Positions 40,860 to 52,310 of a DNA stretch of 64,000 nucleotides are shown here, in pieces. The stretch is from Alloascoidea africana (Eukaryota > Ascomycota > Alloascoideomycetes > Alloascoideales > Alloascoideaceae). The position numbers and the translations under genes were made by a program. The notes under the pieces are model-generated. The model ran no database searches and was not told the DNA's origin. It saw nothing but the letters and a program-made list of their open reading frames with translations. Position 1 is the stretch's first letter. Each line of letters opens with the position of its first letter. The stretch covers positions 62,001 through 126,000 of the forward strand of contig JAKTTT010000003.1 of NCBI GenBank assembly GCA_030581615.1. The letters are read 5' to 3'.

Positions 40860-42767
40860 TTATCCTCGCCAAACTGTCCCATAGTGTTCATATAGTAATG
40901 TCTCATCAGGACTATATTCGATAAAACGACCTCCAATCTCAATATCCTGATCCAATCTCGACGTGTCTATGCTTCCGCATCTAGAAACTCCACTACAAAA
41001 CTCGGATCGCTGATATTCCTCTTTCGCAGGTAGGATCAAACAGGCTCTGATTTTCTGGGGCATCAAATAGTAGTTGTACAAACTCCTCATTGTTTTGAAT
41101 TTGATCTGTAGTGATTCGTTTGCCTCCCATAGCTTATGAAGCCGAGCTATGCTATCACAGGTTTGAAAGCCGCCGTCCATCCAGAGCAAGCTATGCCCAT
41201 CATCACTTAAATAGCCTCGATGTTTCGAACATAAAGTAGAGATAGTATGTTCCCCTCTATTTTCGCTGGTTTCGATAATCCCCAATCCTTTGGGCTGTAT
41301 ATGCTTTGTAAGATCGTCTCCTAAAAGGCCTGCAGGAAACCTATGAAACTTGACCTCCTTGTTTCCAGAAATTAGTTGTCCCATCCAGAATAAATCATTC
41401 ATCTCCAACTTTGAACTAAACGCAGGCAGTGTTGCCAAATGAGCCGCCATTACCAAACCTGCAAAATGTGTGGTTCTGTCAATCACCATAACGCTGCTTG
41501 TACTTGCAATGTTCAAAGTCTCATTTGCCCATGTTTCCGAGTTAGAGTCTACACTCAAATGAAATAGACTGGCTTCTTGTATTGTGGGCAAATAACTCTT
41601 GACCAAGTTTTCAATGCTTTTTGCTTTCTCAGGCCTCTTCAAATTGTTGTCTTTGAAAAATAGTGCTCCAGATTCAAGGTAATCTACTTGTGAAGTGAGT
41701 AAATCTGGTCTTGACAAGAAAATCGTATCAGGATCAATCAGTATAATTGTTTCCAAAGTTGATAAAATCGAAACCAACAGTTTCCTCCTCTCTCTACTAA
41801 AATTATATACTGTAGGGTCCTTGGAAAGCGCATTGGAAATATCAACAAACCACACTTCCTGTGGAGGAAACTCGCTTGAAATTCGACTATCTGACTTTAA
41901 ATCATCAAACACAAAGTTTTTGTCCTTTTCAGAGTCTTTACTAAAGGCTTTGAATTGATGCTTTTCGGCCCTAGCAGCGTGTACCAATCTCTTCTCACCA
42001 CCTTTTGAAAAGTTATTCTGATCGTGGAAAAAATAAATAGGTAATTTGTTATTCATTGCCCTCAGTAAAAGGAGCAATCCTATTGCACTTTCATAGTTGT
42101 AGTGGTCTACAGCCACTGCAATGCCCTTGCTGGTGAAACGAGATTGTAAATCTTTTAATGACAACTTTTTTAAGCTTGGAGTTTCGTTTTCAACAGCTTC
42201 ACCATCATAAAACACTTGTCCATCCCACCTCGTATACTTTGGTGTTAGACTTTGTAACCACGGGAAAAGCTGTGTCTGTAAGTTTAGTATTTTTTTCTTT
42301 TGCTGGGTTTTACCTTGTACGAAACTTTTGATTCGAGAATAAAAAGAATTAGGCTCCATATCGTAGTTAGGGGGATTGTGCAGCTCGAGACAATGTGTAA
42401 ATAATCTGACACGCCGAATGCTATCCAGTACTCCAGAATCCGTCGTTATTTTATTCGTATCTTCTTGTGTCCCATGTGAGCCCAAAATTGTGTCTATTTC
42501 CGAGCTCAATTTTTGTTTCGACGGTCCATTGAAGTAGGCATTGCAGACATCCTCTAACTTTGCTCTTGAGTCTGCTTCGCTGACTTCCAAATCAAACGTC
42601 TCTACAAGGAGACGCGTTGAAATAGAGGTATCCAGTACAGTCCGTAGTGAAGAGACACAGAGGTATATAATACTCAACAACAGAAAAACAAACAGGCTTC
42701 GGTTCATCGCTCTGCTCCCAAACCTGACACCTAAAGCCCTTCTTTGCAACAACCCATTGTGTCCCAT
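40860..42767 (-). CDS. Alpha-1,3-mannosyltransferase, MNN1/MNT family
   Basis: 635 aa, a type II membrane protein: a short basic cytosolic tail (QRRALGVRFGSRAMNR), one membrane span at about 24-41 (LFVFLLLSIIYLCVSSL), then a lumenal stem and catalytic domain. The family core is visible as GIAVAVDHYNYESAIGLLLLLRA, PIYFFHD, ETIILIDPDTIFLSRPDLL (with the DPD metal-binding triad), LFWMGQLISG and HRGYLSDDGHSLLWMDGGF. Mnn1 and Mnt2-4 add terminal alpha-1,3-mannose to N- and O-linked glycans in the Golgi, using GDP-mannose. A second ATG at 42704 would drop the basic tail. Which paralogue it matches cannot be told by eye. Confidence 0.88.
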   Translation of the reverse strand: MGHNGLLQRRALGVRFGSRAMNRSLFVFLLLSIIYLCVSSLRTVLDTSISTRLLVETFDLEVSEADSRAKLEDVCNAYFNGPSKQKLSSEIDTILGSHGTQEDTNKITTDSGVLDSIRRVRLFTHCLELHNPPNYDMEPNSFYSRIKSFVQGKTQQKKKILNLQTQLFPWLQSLTPKYTRWDGQVFYDGEAVENETPSLKKLSLKDLQSRFTSKGIAVAVDHYNYESAIGLLLLLRAMNNKLPIYFFHDQNNFSKGGEKRLVHAARAEKHQFKAFSKDSEKDKNFVFDDLKSDSRISSEFPPQEVWFVDISNALSKDPTVYNFSRERRKLLVSILSTLETIILIDPDTIFLSRPDLLTSQVDYLESGALFFKDNNLKRPEKAKSIENLVKSYLPTIQEASLFHLSVDSNSETWANETLNIASTSSVMVIDRTTHFAGLVMAAHLATLPAFSSKLEMNDLFWMGQLISGNKEVKFHRFPAGLLGDDLTKHIQPKGLGIIETSENRGEHTISTLCSKHRGYLSDDGHSLLWMDGGFQTCDSIARLHKLWEANESLQIKFKTMRSLYNYYLMPQKIRACLILPAKEEYQRSEFCSGVSRCGSIDTSRLDQDIEIGGRFIEYSPDETLLYEHYGTVWRG

Positions 42768-43708
42768 TACGACAGTTAGTGATAATGGACACGACTAACT
42801 TTTTCTCAGTTGTTCTTTGTCAAAAGTTTTATTGCCAGTCTGGATGAAGATTAAAAAAGAGAAAACATCGGAATTTTAATAACTCACCAAGAAGCTAAAG
42901 GGGATTCGAATTTAGCGAATAAACAAAAAAGCCTTAAGCCTGATTTTTTGCATATCTCAATATACTACCCAATCTTGGTTAAGCTTTATATATCAGCTGG
43001 GTCTATTGTTAAGGGCGCTAAACTAGTGGGCGCAGATAAAGAAATGGCATTCTTTCCACTAAACGGTCGTTAACCTTGTTTATTGGCCAAAGCAATAATC
43101 TATTTATTGTTTCTGTTAGGCTTGAAATTTCTTTAAATAATAATTATAAGAACGTTGATTTTCGCATGTTCTGGTAATTGTAACGGTTAATGCGGAGCTC
43201 CCGTTGTTACTCCTAGTTCCCTCCCACTTTACCACCGTTTACAATCAACGGTTTTAAAGTTACGCAAAAAGGGACAACATTTCCGATTTAACCCTTAATC
43301 TGCAAGGAGCAGTTTTATGGCCACTTTAGGAGCCACTCAAAGGAAAAACAAGCAAAGATTCTTTTTTTATAAGTAACAATGTCTATTTTGATACAATTAA
43401 TTATATAACAATTGCAGCTGTTACCACTCCCCCAAAGATGCCCTAGACTATGCAAGATGCTGTTCTGAAGTAGTCGAACCTCCATTCTAGTTGCAAAATT
43501 CATAAACAATTGACTGATGATTTAAAAACACCGAAAGCAGACGTTCGAAAAGATGAAGACAAAAAAGGAATAGAGCCGCAAAAAAGGATTGCAGAAATCA
43601 ATCCGAAAGAAATCAAATAACTAGAATGATTAAGGAACACAGAAAATAGCATTATCGTCGACATCATCATCATCATCATCATTATTATTATTATGAGTAT
43701 CATAATCC
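42768..43708. other. Intergenic region upstream of the mannosyltransferase
   Basis: 941 bp between two minus-strand genes. It contains a TCATCATCATCATCA run with TTATTATTATTA (43664-43694) just downstream of the kinase stop, and the short inverted repeat CCGTTTACAATCAACGG (about 43234-43250). No gene or tRNA was recognised. Confidence 0.5.
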
Positions 43709-45781
43709 TCATCTCCGCCTCTCAAGTTCACCAACAACTGGCGTAAAGTCATCAGTCGACAATGTTGAAACACAATCCAGCTCATTCAATTTGTACAGTT
43801 CTCTGTCCCCAACAGTTACATCTTCTTCATCAAGATGCAAAGAGTAAAGAGAAGACGCTGGAATATGTGCTGCCGATGGATTGGTATTCGTATTTGTATT
43901 ACTGGAATTCAAAGATTCCATTGCCGAGATGGGAATAGACTCTGAGGAACTCAACATTGCATGTAGATTCAAACTGCTCCTTGAAGATGTCAGTTTTCTA
44001 AAAGGAGCCATGGATGGAGGAGGCATATCGTTGGTATTAGCCGATGAATTGGTCAAAGGAGGCGAAAGGACTGCAATTCCATTGCTGCTGACCTTTGATG
44101 TCAACGGCGCGATCGTAGTTGCAGGCTTAGGTGTTGGCTTTGTTGAGGCGTATGATGGTTTATGCTGTGATATCTGGCCATTTTTCACTCGACTATTACC
44201 ATTCGAACTCTGATAGAGAGTATCTTGTTGACTCTGGTAGTCAAAGACCGATAGAAATGCTGGCGCTGGGTTACTTCTTTGGCTATCGCTGGCTGCGATT
44301 TCAGGCATTTGAGTTATACCTGATCTCATATGTTTATCGTTATGTGATATTGTGTTTGTTTCATTGGTCCGCTGATAACCATGTTTATAATGTTTTTTGT
44401 CCAAAGACGAAGAAGAAGATGATTTGAAACTGAACGCTTTGAGAAACGAATTTTTAAATTTTAGCATTGATTTCTTGTTTTGTGGGCGTAACACGGGTAG
44501 TGGTTCAGGCTTTGCAGTTGCGGTAACTATTGAAGTTTTGATTACCGGTTTCCCAATGATTGTCTCTGAAGTATCATTTCTCTCAAGTGCTCTTCGGGGT
44601 ATAAATCCATTTTTATCAGCGTTGCTCAAGCTTCTTAAAACAAACGGATGCACTTTGATTTCAGAAATCCGTATTCTCTTCTTTTGATCTTTTATTAACA
44701 TTTTCGAAAGCAAATCCTTTGCGTCCTTCAAATCATCTGCGTCTTCCTTGTCCGTCCTTGTACTAGGAAATCTCAGTGGATTGTTCACAATTGCTCCAAA
44801 CAGTTCAAACTCATTGTCTGCAATAAAAGGTAGTCGACCAAATACAAAGCAGAATAGCGTCACCCCGAGAGCCCAAACATCGGTTTGCTCAGTTACTCTT
44901 TCTCTTGGTTGATCCAGATCAGTAAAACAAATCTCTGGAGCAAAAAAAGCTGGACTTCCAGCAGTTTTCGAAAGTTCAAAATCATCATCTTCGGTCGAAT
45001 TTTTGGGGTCGTATAAGTAACTAACGCTAAAATCTGTAATTTTAACTGTGTTATCTTGTGCCAGTAATAAATTGGCAGGCTTGATATCACGATGAACGAT
45101 ACCCTTTGAATGTAGGTATTCCAATCCCAAAAGAGAATCTCTAAAAAACTGTCGACATTCTTGCATGGTTAATAATGGGAAATTCTGGTCCATATCACAG
45201 TATTCATTCTTTTGCCATTTTACTGTGCCCCTTGGGAGGTATTCCATAATCAAGTAAATCTTCCGGAATCGGGAGTCGTTTATAAATTCGTGAAGCTTAA
45301 CAATATTCCGATGATCACATATGCTCAAAATCTTGATCTCTTTCTGAATCTTGTCCCATTGTGTCATTCCTTTCCTTGGAACTTTGCCAAGCCGAGGTCT
45401 GCCGGTCTTGTCCAAGACCTTAATCGCCTAGATTCAAAATTCAACAAACAATGTTAGTCTTGCCCTCTTGCTCTTTACAGGGCTGGTAGTACTTACCACG
45501 AGTTCAGCTGTATCCACATTCCGTCCTAATTTCACCCTTCCGTGTTGTCCCCGTCCCAGTTCACTAAGAACCTCATACTGGTTTAATTGCTTCTTCCCAC
45601 TCGCAGAATAGGTCAGAGTTGCTTTCGTGGTCTCTTTTGGGATGGTACTCTGGCCATTATTTCGACCATGTTGAGTTTCAGAAAGTGCACCCATAGGATT
45701 TGAGCTCCCGCCATTAACTCTTATCGTCGATGTGTTTTGATCTGTTGATTGTGTTGTGAACAGTAACTCGGTGGATACCAT
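43709..45781 (-). CDS. SAK1: Ser/Thr kinase of the Sak1/Tos3/Elm1 (CaMKK/LKB1-like) family
   Basis: Two exons, 45781-45497 and 45427-43709, encode 667 aa. The 69-nt intron falls just before AIKVLDK and restores the ATP-binding Lys98. Kinase landmarks: LGRGQHGRVKLG (glycine loop, about 75), IVHRDIKPANLLL (catalytic loop), KITDFSVSYL (activation segment with DFS instead of DFG), AGSPAFFAPEIC and DVWALGVTLFCFVFGRLPF. The arrangement and the insert after the glycine loop fit upstream kinases of Snf1/AMPK. The C-terminal 300 residues are Ser/Asn-rich with basic patches and an acidic end (LHLDEEDVTVGDRELYKLNEL). The probable role is activation of Snf1 under glucose limitation or bud-neck signalling; S. 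cerevisiae splits these among three paralogues, so the symbol is approximate. Confidence 0.82.
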
Positions 45782-47572
45782 TGTCGCGCATATAGACACA
45801 AACACAAAACACACACAAGCTCTTTCTCTTTATATCCTAATCGTTGATAAGAGATGGAAACAGACAGGTGGTTTGTTTTCAAATATCGGTCCCGGTTCTG
45901 TGACGCTGGTATTCTTGATTTTAACTGGGTTGGCGGATGTTGGTCTGGACGAAATGTGGAATGCACTTACAAAGCACGAGTGGAGGAAAGAGTGGATGGA
46001 TGAGACCAAAACCATTGCACAAACAAAAAAAAAAAAGATCGTCACACATATTGCTTGGTCCAGTGCTTGTTCACTTGGGTGAAAATTATGCTTGAAAATC
46101 AAGGTAGATTTCGGGTAAATACAATCCGTAAAGGGCAATCTGTGCTTAATAAAAAAGCTGCGTTTCGTTTTGGTTCTTGAGGACACTAGAAAAAGAGCGA
46201 ATACCAAACATTTTCAAATGTCAAGCGTTTCTCTCCATCTTTGGAAGACAATAATTTAGCCTATATATTGGTTACTGTACATTCCCGTTTGATCCAGAAA
46301 CCAAGGTATTACAGTCTTTTGTAATCTTCAGCAACTAGATTAAATTTTGGACACGGTATTTCCCCTTGAAGGCACCATGATTTGTATGCATATGGCTTCT
46401 ACTGATACCGTAGAAAGTTTTTATCGGAATCAAACAAAAATTTATGATGATAGTAGATGTAATAGACTATGGTCAATAAGTAGGAGAGAATATCGGATTG
46501 TTATAACGTTCATTTGCAATTTCCTTAGTATCGTAAAGATGTTGTGATCTATCGTTTAAAAAGCAGGAAACTATGAAATCTACTTAAAGTCTGATATCAT
46601 TACCAACAAATTTCAGGAAGGTTGATCAATGGTATGAAAGCAAGAGCAACTAATCAGAGAAAGTTTCTGTGTGTGGATCTGAAAAGCATTTTTTTGATTT
46701 CCAAGACCCAGATCAAAGTTTTTAACATTCTTTTTACAAACAATGCATCAAGTGCTATGACATGCAACACTTGTTAAACAGTATAATGTGGAGTATAACC
46801 AATGCACATGTATAAATGCAGAGTTCCAATTCTAAACAGGAAAGAAAACTTGGAATTTTTCATAGTAGATCATGGGGGAGCAGACATTTATCAAAGCCTG
46901 ATTTTTGTGCTTCTATTGGAGACAATAAACAAATGTAGAGCTAAGCCGCTGATACCATTGTTTTTAATCACAATTCTACGAAAACTGCTTACTTTGAAAA
47001 GGCATACTTTCAAATAGGAAAGTTACAGCTATTTTGAGTGTAATGATTCTCTTAAAAGGAGAACGCTTAAAGATCGAATAAAATCCGAGATAATTATTAC
47101 TGGACCACCGAAACCGTCACTATCATATTGACGCTTCACAACAACGGTGAAAGACGTCGAAGCATCTTAAATCTAAAAAAAAAAATGAATTATTAGCATT
47201 GTTATATAAGTACATCGAATAAATAAAACTTTTGTAAGAAAGCCAATAGTTATTGTGCATGGGTTTGTTAAAATACAGTGGTTAAAACTGCTTTTACATT
47301 ACAAAGAAAAAAGGCATTTCGCTCTGACATAAAATGAAATGAAAAGTTCATCAGTGAAAAAAAAGGAATAAAAATAATATAAAGAGTAGAACCAGTTTAA
47401 CAAGCAATTTTTATCTCGTTCTCTCATTCAAGTCAAGGTTTTTCTTTTAATGATCTATTCGTCCACAAATGGTTTACAAAAAAGATTTTCATTTTTTGTT
47501 CACCTGTTCGCAAAGAGACACAATGTCTGTATTAACCAGCATAGCTGGGTCCCGATGATAAGTAAGGTCTGA
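45782..47572. other. 1.8-kb region upstream of the kinase gene, no gene recognised
   Basis: Kinase promoter on the left, 3' flank of the WSC gene on the right. AT-rich, with short open frames (for example 46802-47017) lacking any recognisable domain. A regulatory RNA or long promoter is possible. No tRNA, transposon or repeat array was seen. Confidence 0.5.
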
Positions 47573-48514
47573 TCAATCTTGTCCTTCCGGAGCAGCGTTT
47601 TGAGGCGGCGAATCAACCGACTCTTCACCATCTGAATCGTCATTATTGTCTGGATTTCTAACAGTCAGAAATCTTCTGCTATAGTCGTATTCATCTCGTA
47701 AACTAGGAGCCGAAGCATTTTCGTTCATTTGAAATACTATTGTGGGTTCCAACCTTTGGTCGACTTTTCGACCAATGTCATCTTCTTCAATTGGTTTTCC
47801 GTCTTCGCCATTATCGACAACGAAACTGCCTTCGCCTCTTTTCGCATTGTTGGCTTTCTGTCGCTGGTTATAGAACCAATAACCTCCGCTAGCCAGTAAT
47901 CCAACAACCACAATGCCAACAACCACGAATACTCCTGCCACTTTACCTTTGTCATCAAAAAAGCTGTTCTTGCTTTCAATCGGAGTGGGAGGCTCGGTTG
48001 GAGCATCAGTTTGCACGACATCAGTTGTTATGAAGACTGTCGTAGATTTACCTCCAGATTCCGTTATTACAGACTCGATGGTGGATTTGGTTTTGCGAAT
48101 TGAAGAAGTAACCGCCGAGCTTTTCTTTTCCGAGCCGGTTGAGGAGGAACCAGATTCTGATTTAGATGCTGTTCCTTTTGGGGTTCCAAGCTGAATATAT
48201 GCGTATAAGGAGTCTGCAACATTTCCACAGTAATCTTTATCGTAACCTGGACATGAATTGTGACACTGATCCAGATCTACTGTGGTCGCAGGAGATGTGT
48301 TTGAGCACCAACACGACTTCCCCAGTAGAATTGCATAAGCATAATCATGGCATGTATCTATACATAGCCCATTAGACATGTATATGGAAACGTTCACCGA
48401 AGTGCTGCCCGTATTTTGTGTAGAACACAAATCTATGCCGGCTACTCCTGTGCTCAAAAGACATGCCACTTGAAACCACAAAAGAAAAACGGCCGAAATG
48501 CACGGGGAGAACAT
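47573..48514 (-). CDS. WSC-domain cell wall integrity sensor
   Basis: 313 aa from the ATG at 48514. Signal peptide (FSPCISAVFLLWFQVACLLS), then a WSC domain at about 27-110 with its eight-cysteine pattern (LCSTQNTGS, GLCIDTCHDYAYAILLGKSCWCSN, QCHNSCPGYDKDYCG). A short Ser/Thr-rich stalk of about 75 residues is followed by a membrane span near 180-205 (VAGVFVVVGIVVVGLLASGGYWF) and an acidic cytosolic tail ending in EESVDSPPQNAAPEGQD. This is the plan of Wsc1/Slg1 and Wsc2-4, which sense wall stress and activate Rho1 through Rom2. Rho1 also activates the glucan synthase found at 26.5 kb. The stalk is shorter than in S. cerevisiae Wsc2-4, nearer to Wsc1. Confidence 0.92.
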   Translation of the reverse strand: MFSPCISAVFLLWFQVACLLSTGVAGIDLCSTQNTGSTSVNVSIYMSNGLCIDTCHDYAYAILLGKSCWCSNTSPATTVDLDQCHNSCPGYDKDYCGNVADSLYAYIQLGTPKGTASKSESGSSSTGSEKKSSAVTSSIRKTKSTIESVITESGGKSTTVFITTDVVQTDAPTEPPTPIESKNSFFDDKGKVAGVFVVVGIVVVGLLASGGYWFYNQRQKANNAKRGEGSFVVDNGEDGKPIEEDDIGRKVDQRLEPTIVFQMNENASAPSLRDEYDYSRRFLTVRNPDNNDDSDGEESVDSPPQNAAPEGQD

Positions 48515-48853
48515 GGCTGGATAGGCAGTGAGCAGAGGAAAACGTAACAAGATTCAGATGCACCAGTCCCCGAGTGTAAAGGGCCGTGAAACTCAAATCG
48601 ACACAAATAAAGGCTGCTAACGTGGAGCAAAATGCAGAAAATAGATTCCTTCGGGGCTTTTTCCAGATGGTTTTTGACAGGTCCCAGCATTTACGACGGC
48701 CGGGTAACGGCTACTTCGTATCTGGGCTCGTAAACCCGTGCACCCGCTGCAGTGTCTTGCTCTCAACCGTTTGCGAAACCTTTTCTAGTCCTTGTCTCAA
48801 CAGGCATCAAGCAAGCTCCAGTAAGCTCCAGCAAGCTCCAGCAAGCTCCAGCA
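48515..48853. promoter_or_regulatory. Divergent promoter, WSC sensor / Zn2Cys6 factor
   Basis: 339 bp between start codons. The part next to the factor gene carries a decamer array, described separately. No TATA box was confidently identified. Confidence 0.45.
48811..48850. repeat. Four-copy decamer array directly before an ATG
   Basis: Four units of GCAAGCTCCA (the second is GTAAGCTCCA) end 3 bp before the start codon at 48854. Being in the leader of the mRNA, changes in copy number could affect translation. The frame upstream is also open, so the array could be read as protein if an earlier ATG were used. Confidence 0.9.
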
Positions 48854-51800
48854 ATGTCTGGCTCCACTTCGCTTCCCTTGGAGAAAAAGCGAAAGCTCTC
48901 GCCAGGCCCGGGTCTTGCTGAGGACCGGCAGCTCAACGAGCAGTCTGCCACTGCTTCTGTTGTGGCCGCTCCTCCATCTTTTGCGATGGAAGCTCCCTCC
49001 ACCTCGCCAACCGGGAAGGTAGGGAAGAGCAACCCGACTTCTGACGGAACCACGGCAAAGAGGCAGCGAACTTCACGAGCCTGCGATTTTTGTAAAAAGA
49101 AAAAGATCAAGTGCGACGGAAATACCCCTTGTAAGAACTGTATCAACTACAAGATTGAGTGCCATTACACACACGTTGTGAAGAAACGAAATCCTCCTAA
49201 TCGGTATGTTGGATCTATAATTTTTAGTTTTGGTTTTGGTTTTGGCTAACCTGTGCAAATATAGAGAAAAATATATCCAAGCAATGGAGGCGAGGCTGGA
49301 GAGAATGGAGGGCATGATTGAGCTTCTTTTGACAAACTCTACCACAGATCCCAAAAAGCTGAGCGAATTGAAAAAATCAAAGAGCACTATTGGAAGAGCT
49401 TTTGAAAAGAAAACAGATAATAATGATGACGGTGAACTGTCTGATGCCAACAATTCGGATGATGAAGACCATGAAGAAGAGGACGAAGAAGACGTTGAGG
49501 AAGAAGATAACGACACAATTGCTTCCGAAGACCAAGATACCAATACAAACAGTAAAACTCAACCTATTCCCAATCTGGAAGATTTATCTTCAAATCCACG
49601 CAAATCAGATATTGCAAAACAATCCAACACTTCGTTTAGATACGGTCCAAAGTATACTGCGCCACATTACTCATTCTCTATATTCTCATACCAAGGTCTT
49701 GAATGGATGCAAGACAAAGCTCCTTTCACCAAAGAAGACTTGTCAATATTTTTGACGTTGAGGCAAGAGGCCCCATTGTTTTTCAAAGAGAGTTTACGTG
49801 TCTGGATAGAGCCAGTCGCGCCTCAGGAAATCATGCCCTTACCTCCTAAAGAGATTATGAATATATGCTTTGAGTGCTTCATTAGTTCAATGCACATTTC
49901 TTATGGAATCTATTCCCGAGAGGATTTTGAACGAGCATATGAAGAATATTGTTCCAGTCAAGCAATACTTAAAAACGAAAACACTACTGATCAGAAAAAA
50001 GATTCTTATAGTACCACGAAAAGTTCTTACTCGGATGTGCTACTATTGAACTTGGTTGTATTATGTGGGCTTTTGATAGCAAAAGAAGGCGCAAGACATT
50101 CAATCGAGTCATCTATACCAGAAGAACTCCTAAACGAGCTTCAAAAGTACGACCCACCTAATTATGTTCGAAACATTGTTTTTTATTTCCACAGGATTTC
50201 TGTCATTAGTGAAGGTCTTCCTTCAGTTCGTGCGCTAGTATTTCTTTACCTGTGTCTAAGTATTATCGGAACCCCTGATGCAGCATATATGGTCTCTTCA
50301 ACAGCGTCTAGATTGGCTCAGGAAATGGGTCTTCACACAAAAGAAATATTGGTTGGCGTTTCTCCTAAAGATGCAGAACTTTATCAGGTATTGTTTTGGA
50401 AGTGTTTCTGGATTGATATCGAAGTTTCTCTGAAATACGGTAAGCCGCCAATATTTCAGTATAAAGATGTTACGATGCCGCCTTTTGAACTCAAAAGTCA
50501 AGTAGTCACAAAATTCAACTCTCTGAAAAGTAAAGTTATAATGACTTCTCCCCGACCTCCGCAATACGATCAAATCATCCGAGATTTTACAACCGTTTTT
50601 GAAATAATCCAATTTCATGCAACTTCAAGATTGACACATCTTTATTCTTTATGTTATGATGTTCTGTTTTCAACAAAAGCTTTATTGGATAAATCATTTG
50701 ATGAACTTTTCACCACTGTTAACGATTTGGAATTAAAACTGGAAAATTGGAGAAAAGACCTACATCCTTGGTTCCGACCTGGATCTGACATCGGTCTTAA
50801 AAAAGCACAGTCAATTGGGGGGTTACAATCCAAAATTAAAAGCGCCATACTGATCTTTATTCATTTTAACTACTATTTTTGTCTAATGTGTATTCATCGA
50901 AGCGCTGTTTGCTATCCGGATTACAACAAACAAAGGGCATTACAACATCAAGGCCCAGATCAAGACAAAAATGAAAAGAATTTGAGCGAAAGCATTCGAA
51001 GATTTAGCAGTCAGTCGATGGCAAAATATATCAGGTCTGCAAGATCCATGCTACGCTTGATTCACAAGCACGGTGATACTGTGTCCTACTTTAATCAATG
51101 GTTTATGTATTACCCGATGGCAGGGTTTATTGCGATTTTCACACATTTTCTGCTTTATCCAAAACACTCACACTCGCAATCTGATCTTCAGTTAATGGAA
51201 ACATTTGTAACCAATGTGTTTGAATTTGGGGATGCGGATCCTAACAACAAGAATATCGAAACGGCCAGCTCGCTGCTTTTCTTTAACGCCAACAAGGGAT
51301 GGAAGTTTATTGCAGCTTTGTTACGACATTTGTATATGATTGCCAAAAAGTTGAATGATGAAAACGGCAAGACTAATAATAATAATAATAATAATGGAAG
51401 CAACGATAAAATGCAACAACAGGAAGCAGTTAGGCCAGAAGAAGGTGTTCTAGTCAACCCTTCAAGCGTTTCCGCCCAACCCCAAGTTTCACAACCCATT
51501 CCAGTGGCTGCTCAACCACAGCAGGACGAGAACCAGGGCCAGGTAGACGAATCTGTTTACCGCCCCCAGATTTCCGCCCCAATACAAGCACCCCAATCGC
51601 AATTACCGAGCCAGAATATGGTGATGGGGTCAATGGCACCCGCTGGCGCTTATCCCGGTGGAATTCCTCCTCAGAATGGGTTTACGCAATACCAACAGGG
51701 ACAGCAGCCTCAACCACAACAATCTCTCTCTGCATCTGCGATATATGGTGGCGAACCGCCGCAGCAATCGTCCTCTGGAGCTGTAGCTGGAGGGCCATCG

Positions 51801-52310
51801 CCCCAGCAGCAAAAACTGTGGAGCGAACCGCAACAGATTTTCACAACCAGCAGTCAGGCCCCGGTTCAACAGCAGCAACAGCCACAACATCTTCAGCCAC
51901 GAAAGCCTACACAACCATTGGATCCTGGCGTTTATAACATTGAAATGATGAGATCTGTGAGTTTTGATCGAGCCAATTCTGCCTCTTCAACGGGTTCTGC
52001 TGGTGCAGTCCCTGTTCCTGGCCCAGGTCCGGGTCCGGGTCCTGGACCAGTCTCAATGTCTACACCGCAAGAGGCCAATCCTTTCGGAATAAGAGGTGAC
52101 AATGCTGCAAGCGCTTTCATGTATCTCGATATGTTTACAATTCCTACCTTTTTGTCTGGTGAAGGATCAGCAATAGATGGTAATCTACCGATTGACAACA
52201 CTTCTGGAATTCTTTTTGGAGGAAATACAGCTCCTAACGTTGGAATTGGTTCTGGTGCACCTGCAAACATTGATTACGATAGTGTTGGCTCAACTACAGA
52301 GTATCACTAG
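48854..52310 (+). CDS. Zn2Cys6 fungal transcription factor
   Basis: Two exons, 48854-49203 and 49265-52310, encode 1131 aa. The binuclear zinc cluster is at about 76-102 ([13 protein letters not shown], then [12 protein letters not shown]), followed by a basic linker and the dimerisation coiled coil [19 protein letters not shown], which becomes continuous only after removal of the 61-nt intron. An acidic [12 protein letters not shown] stretch comes next, then the fungal_trans regulatory domain at about 250-750 ([52 protein letters not shown]). The C-terminus is Gln/Pro-rich with a [11 protein letters not shown] run. The cluster and helix resemble Hal9/Tbs1-type regulators, but the target genes cannot be deduced. 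The divergent WSC gene is one candidate target. Confidence 0.9.

Noticed and set aside
46347-47017. Two short plus-strand frames upstream of the kinase
   Set aside because: Short, AT-rich, with no conserved-looking segment. Not separable from chance.
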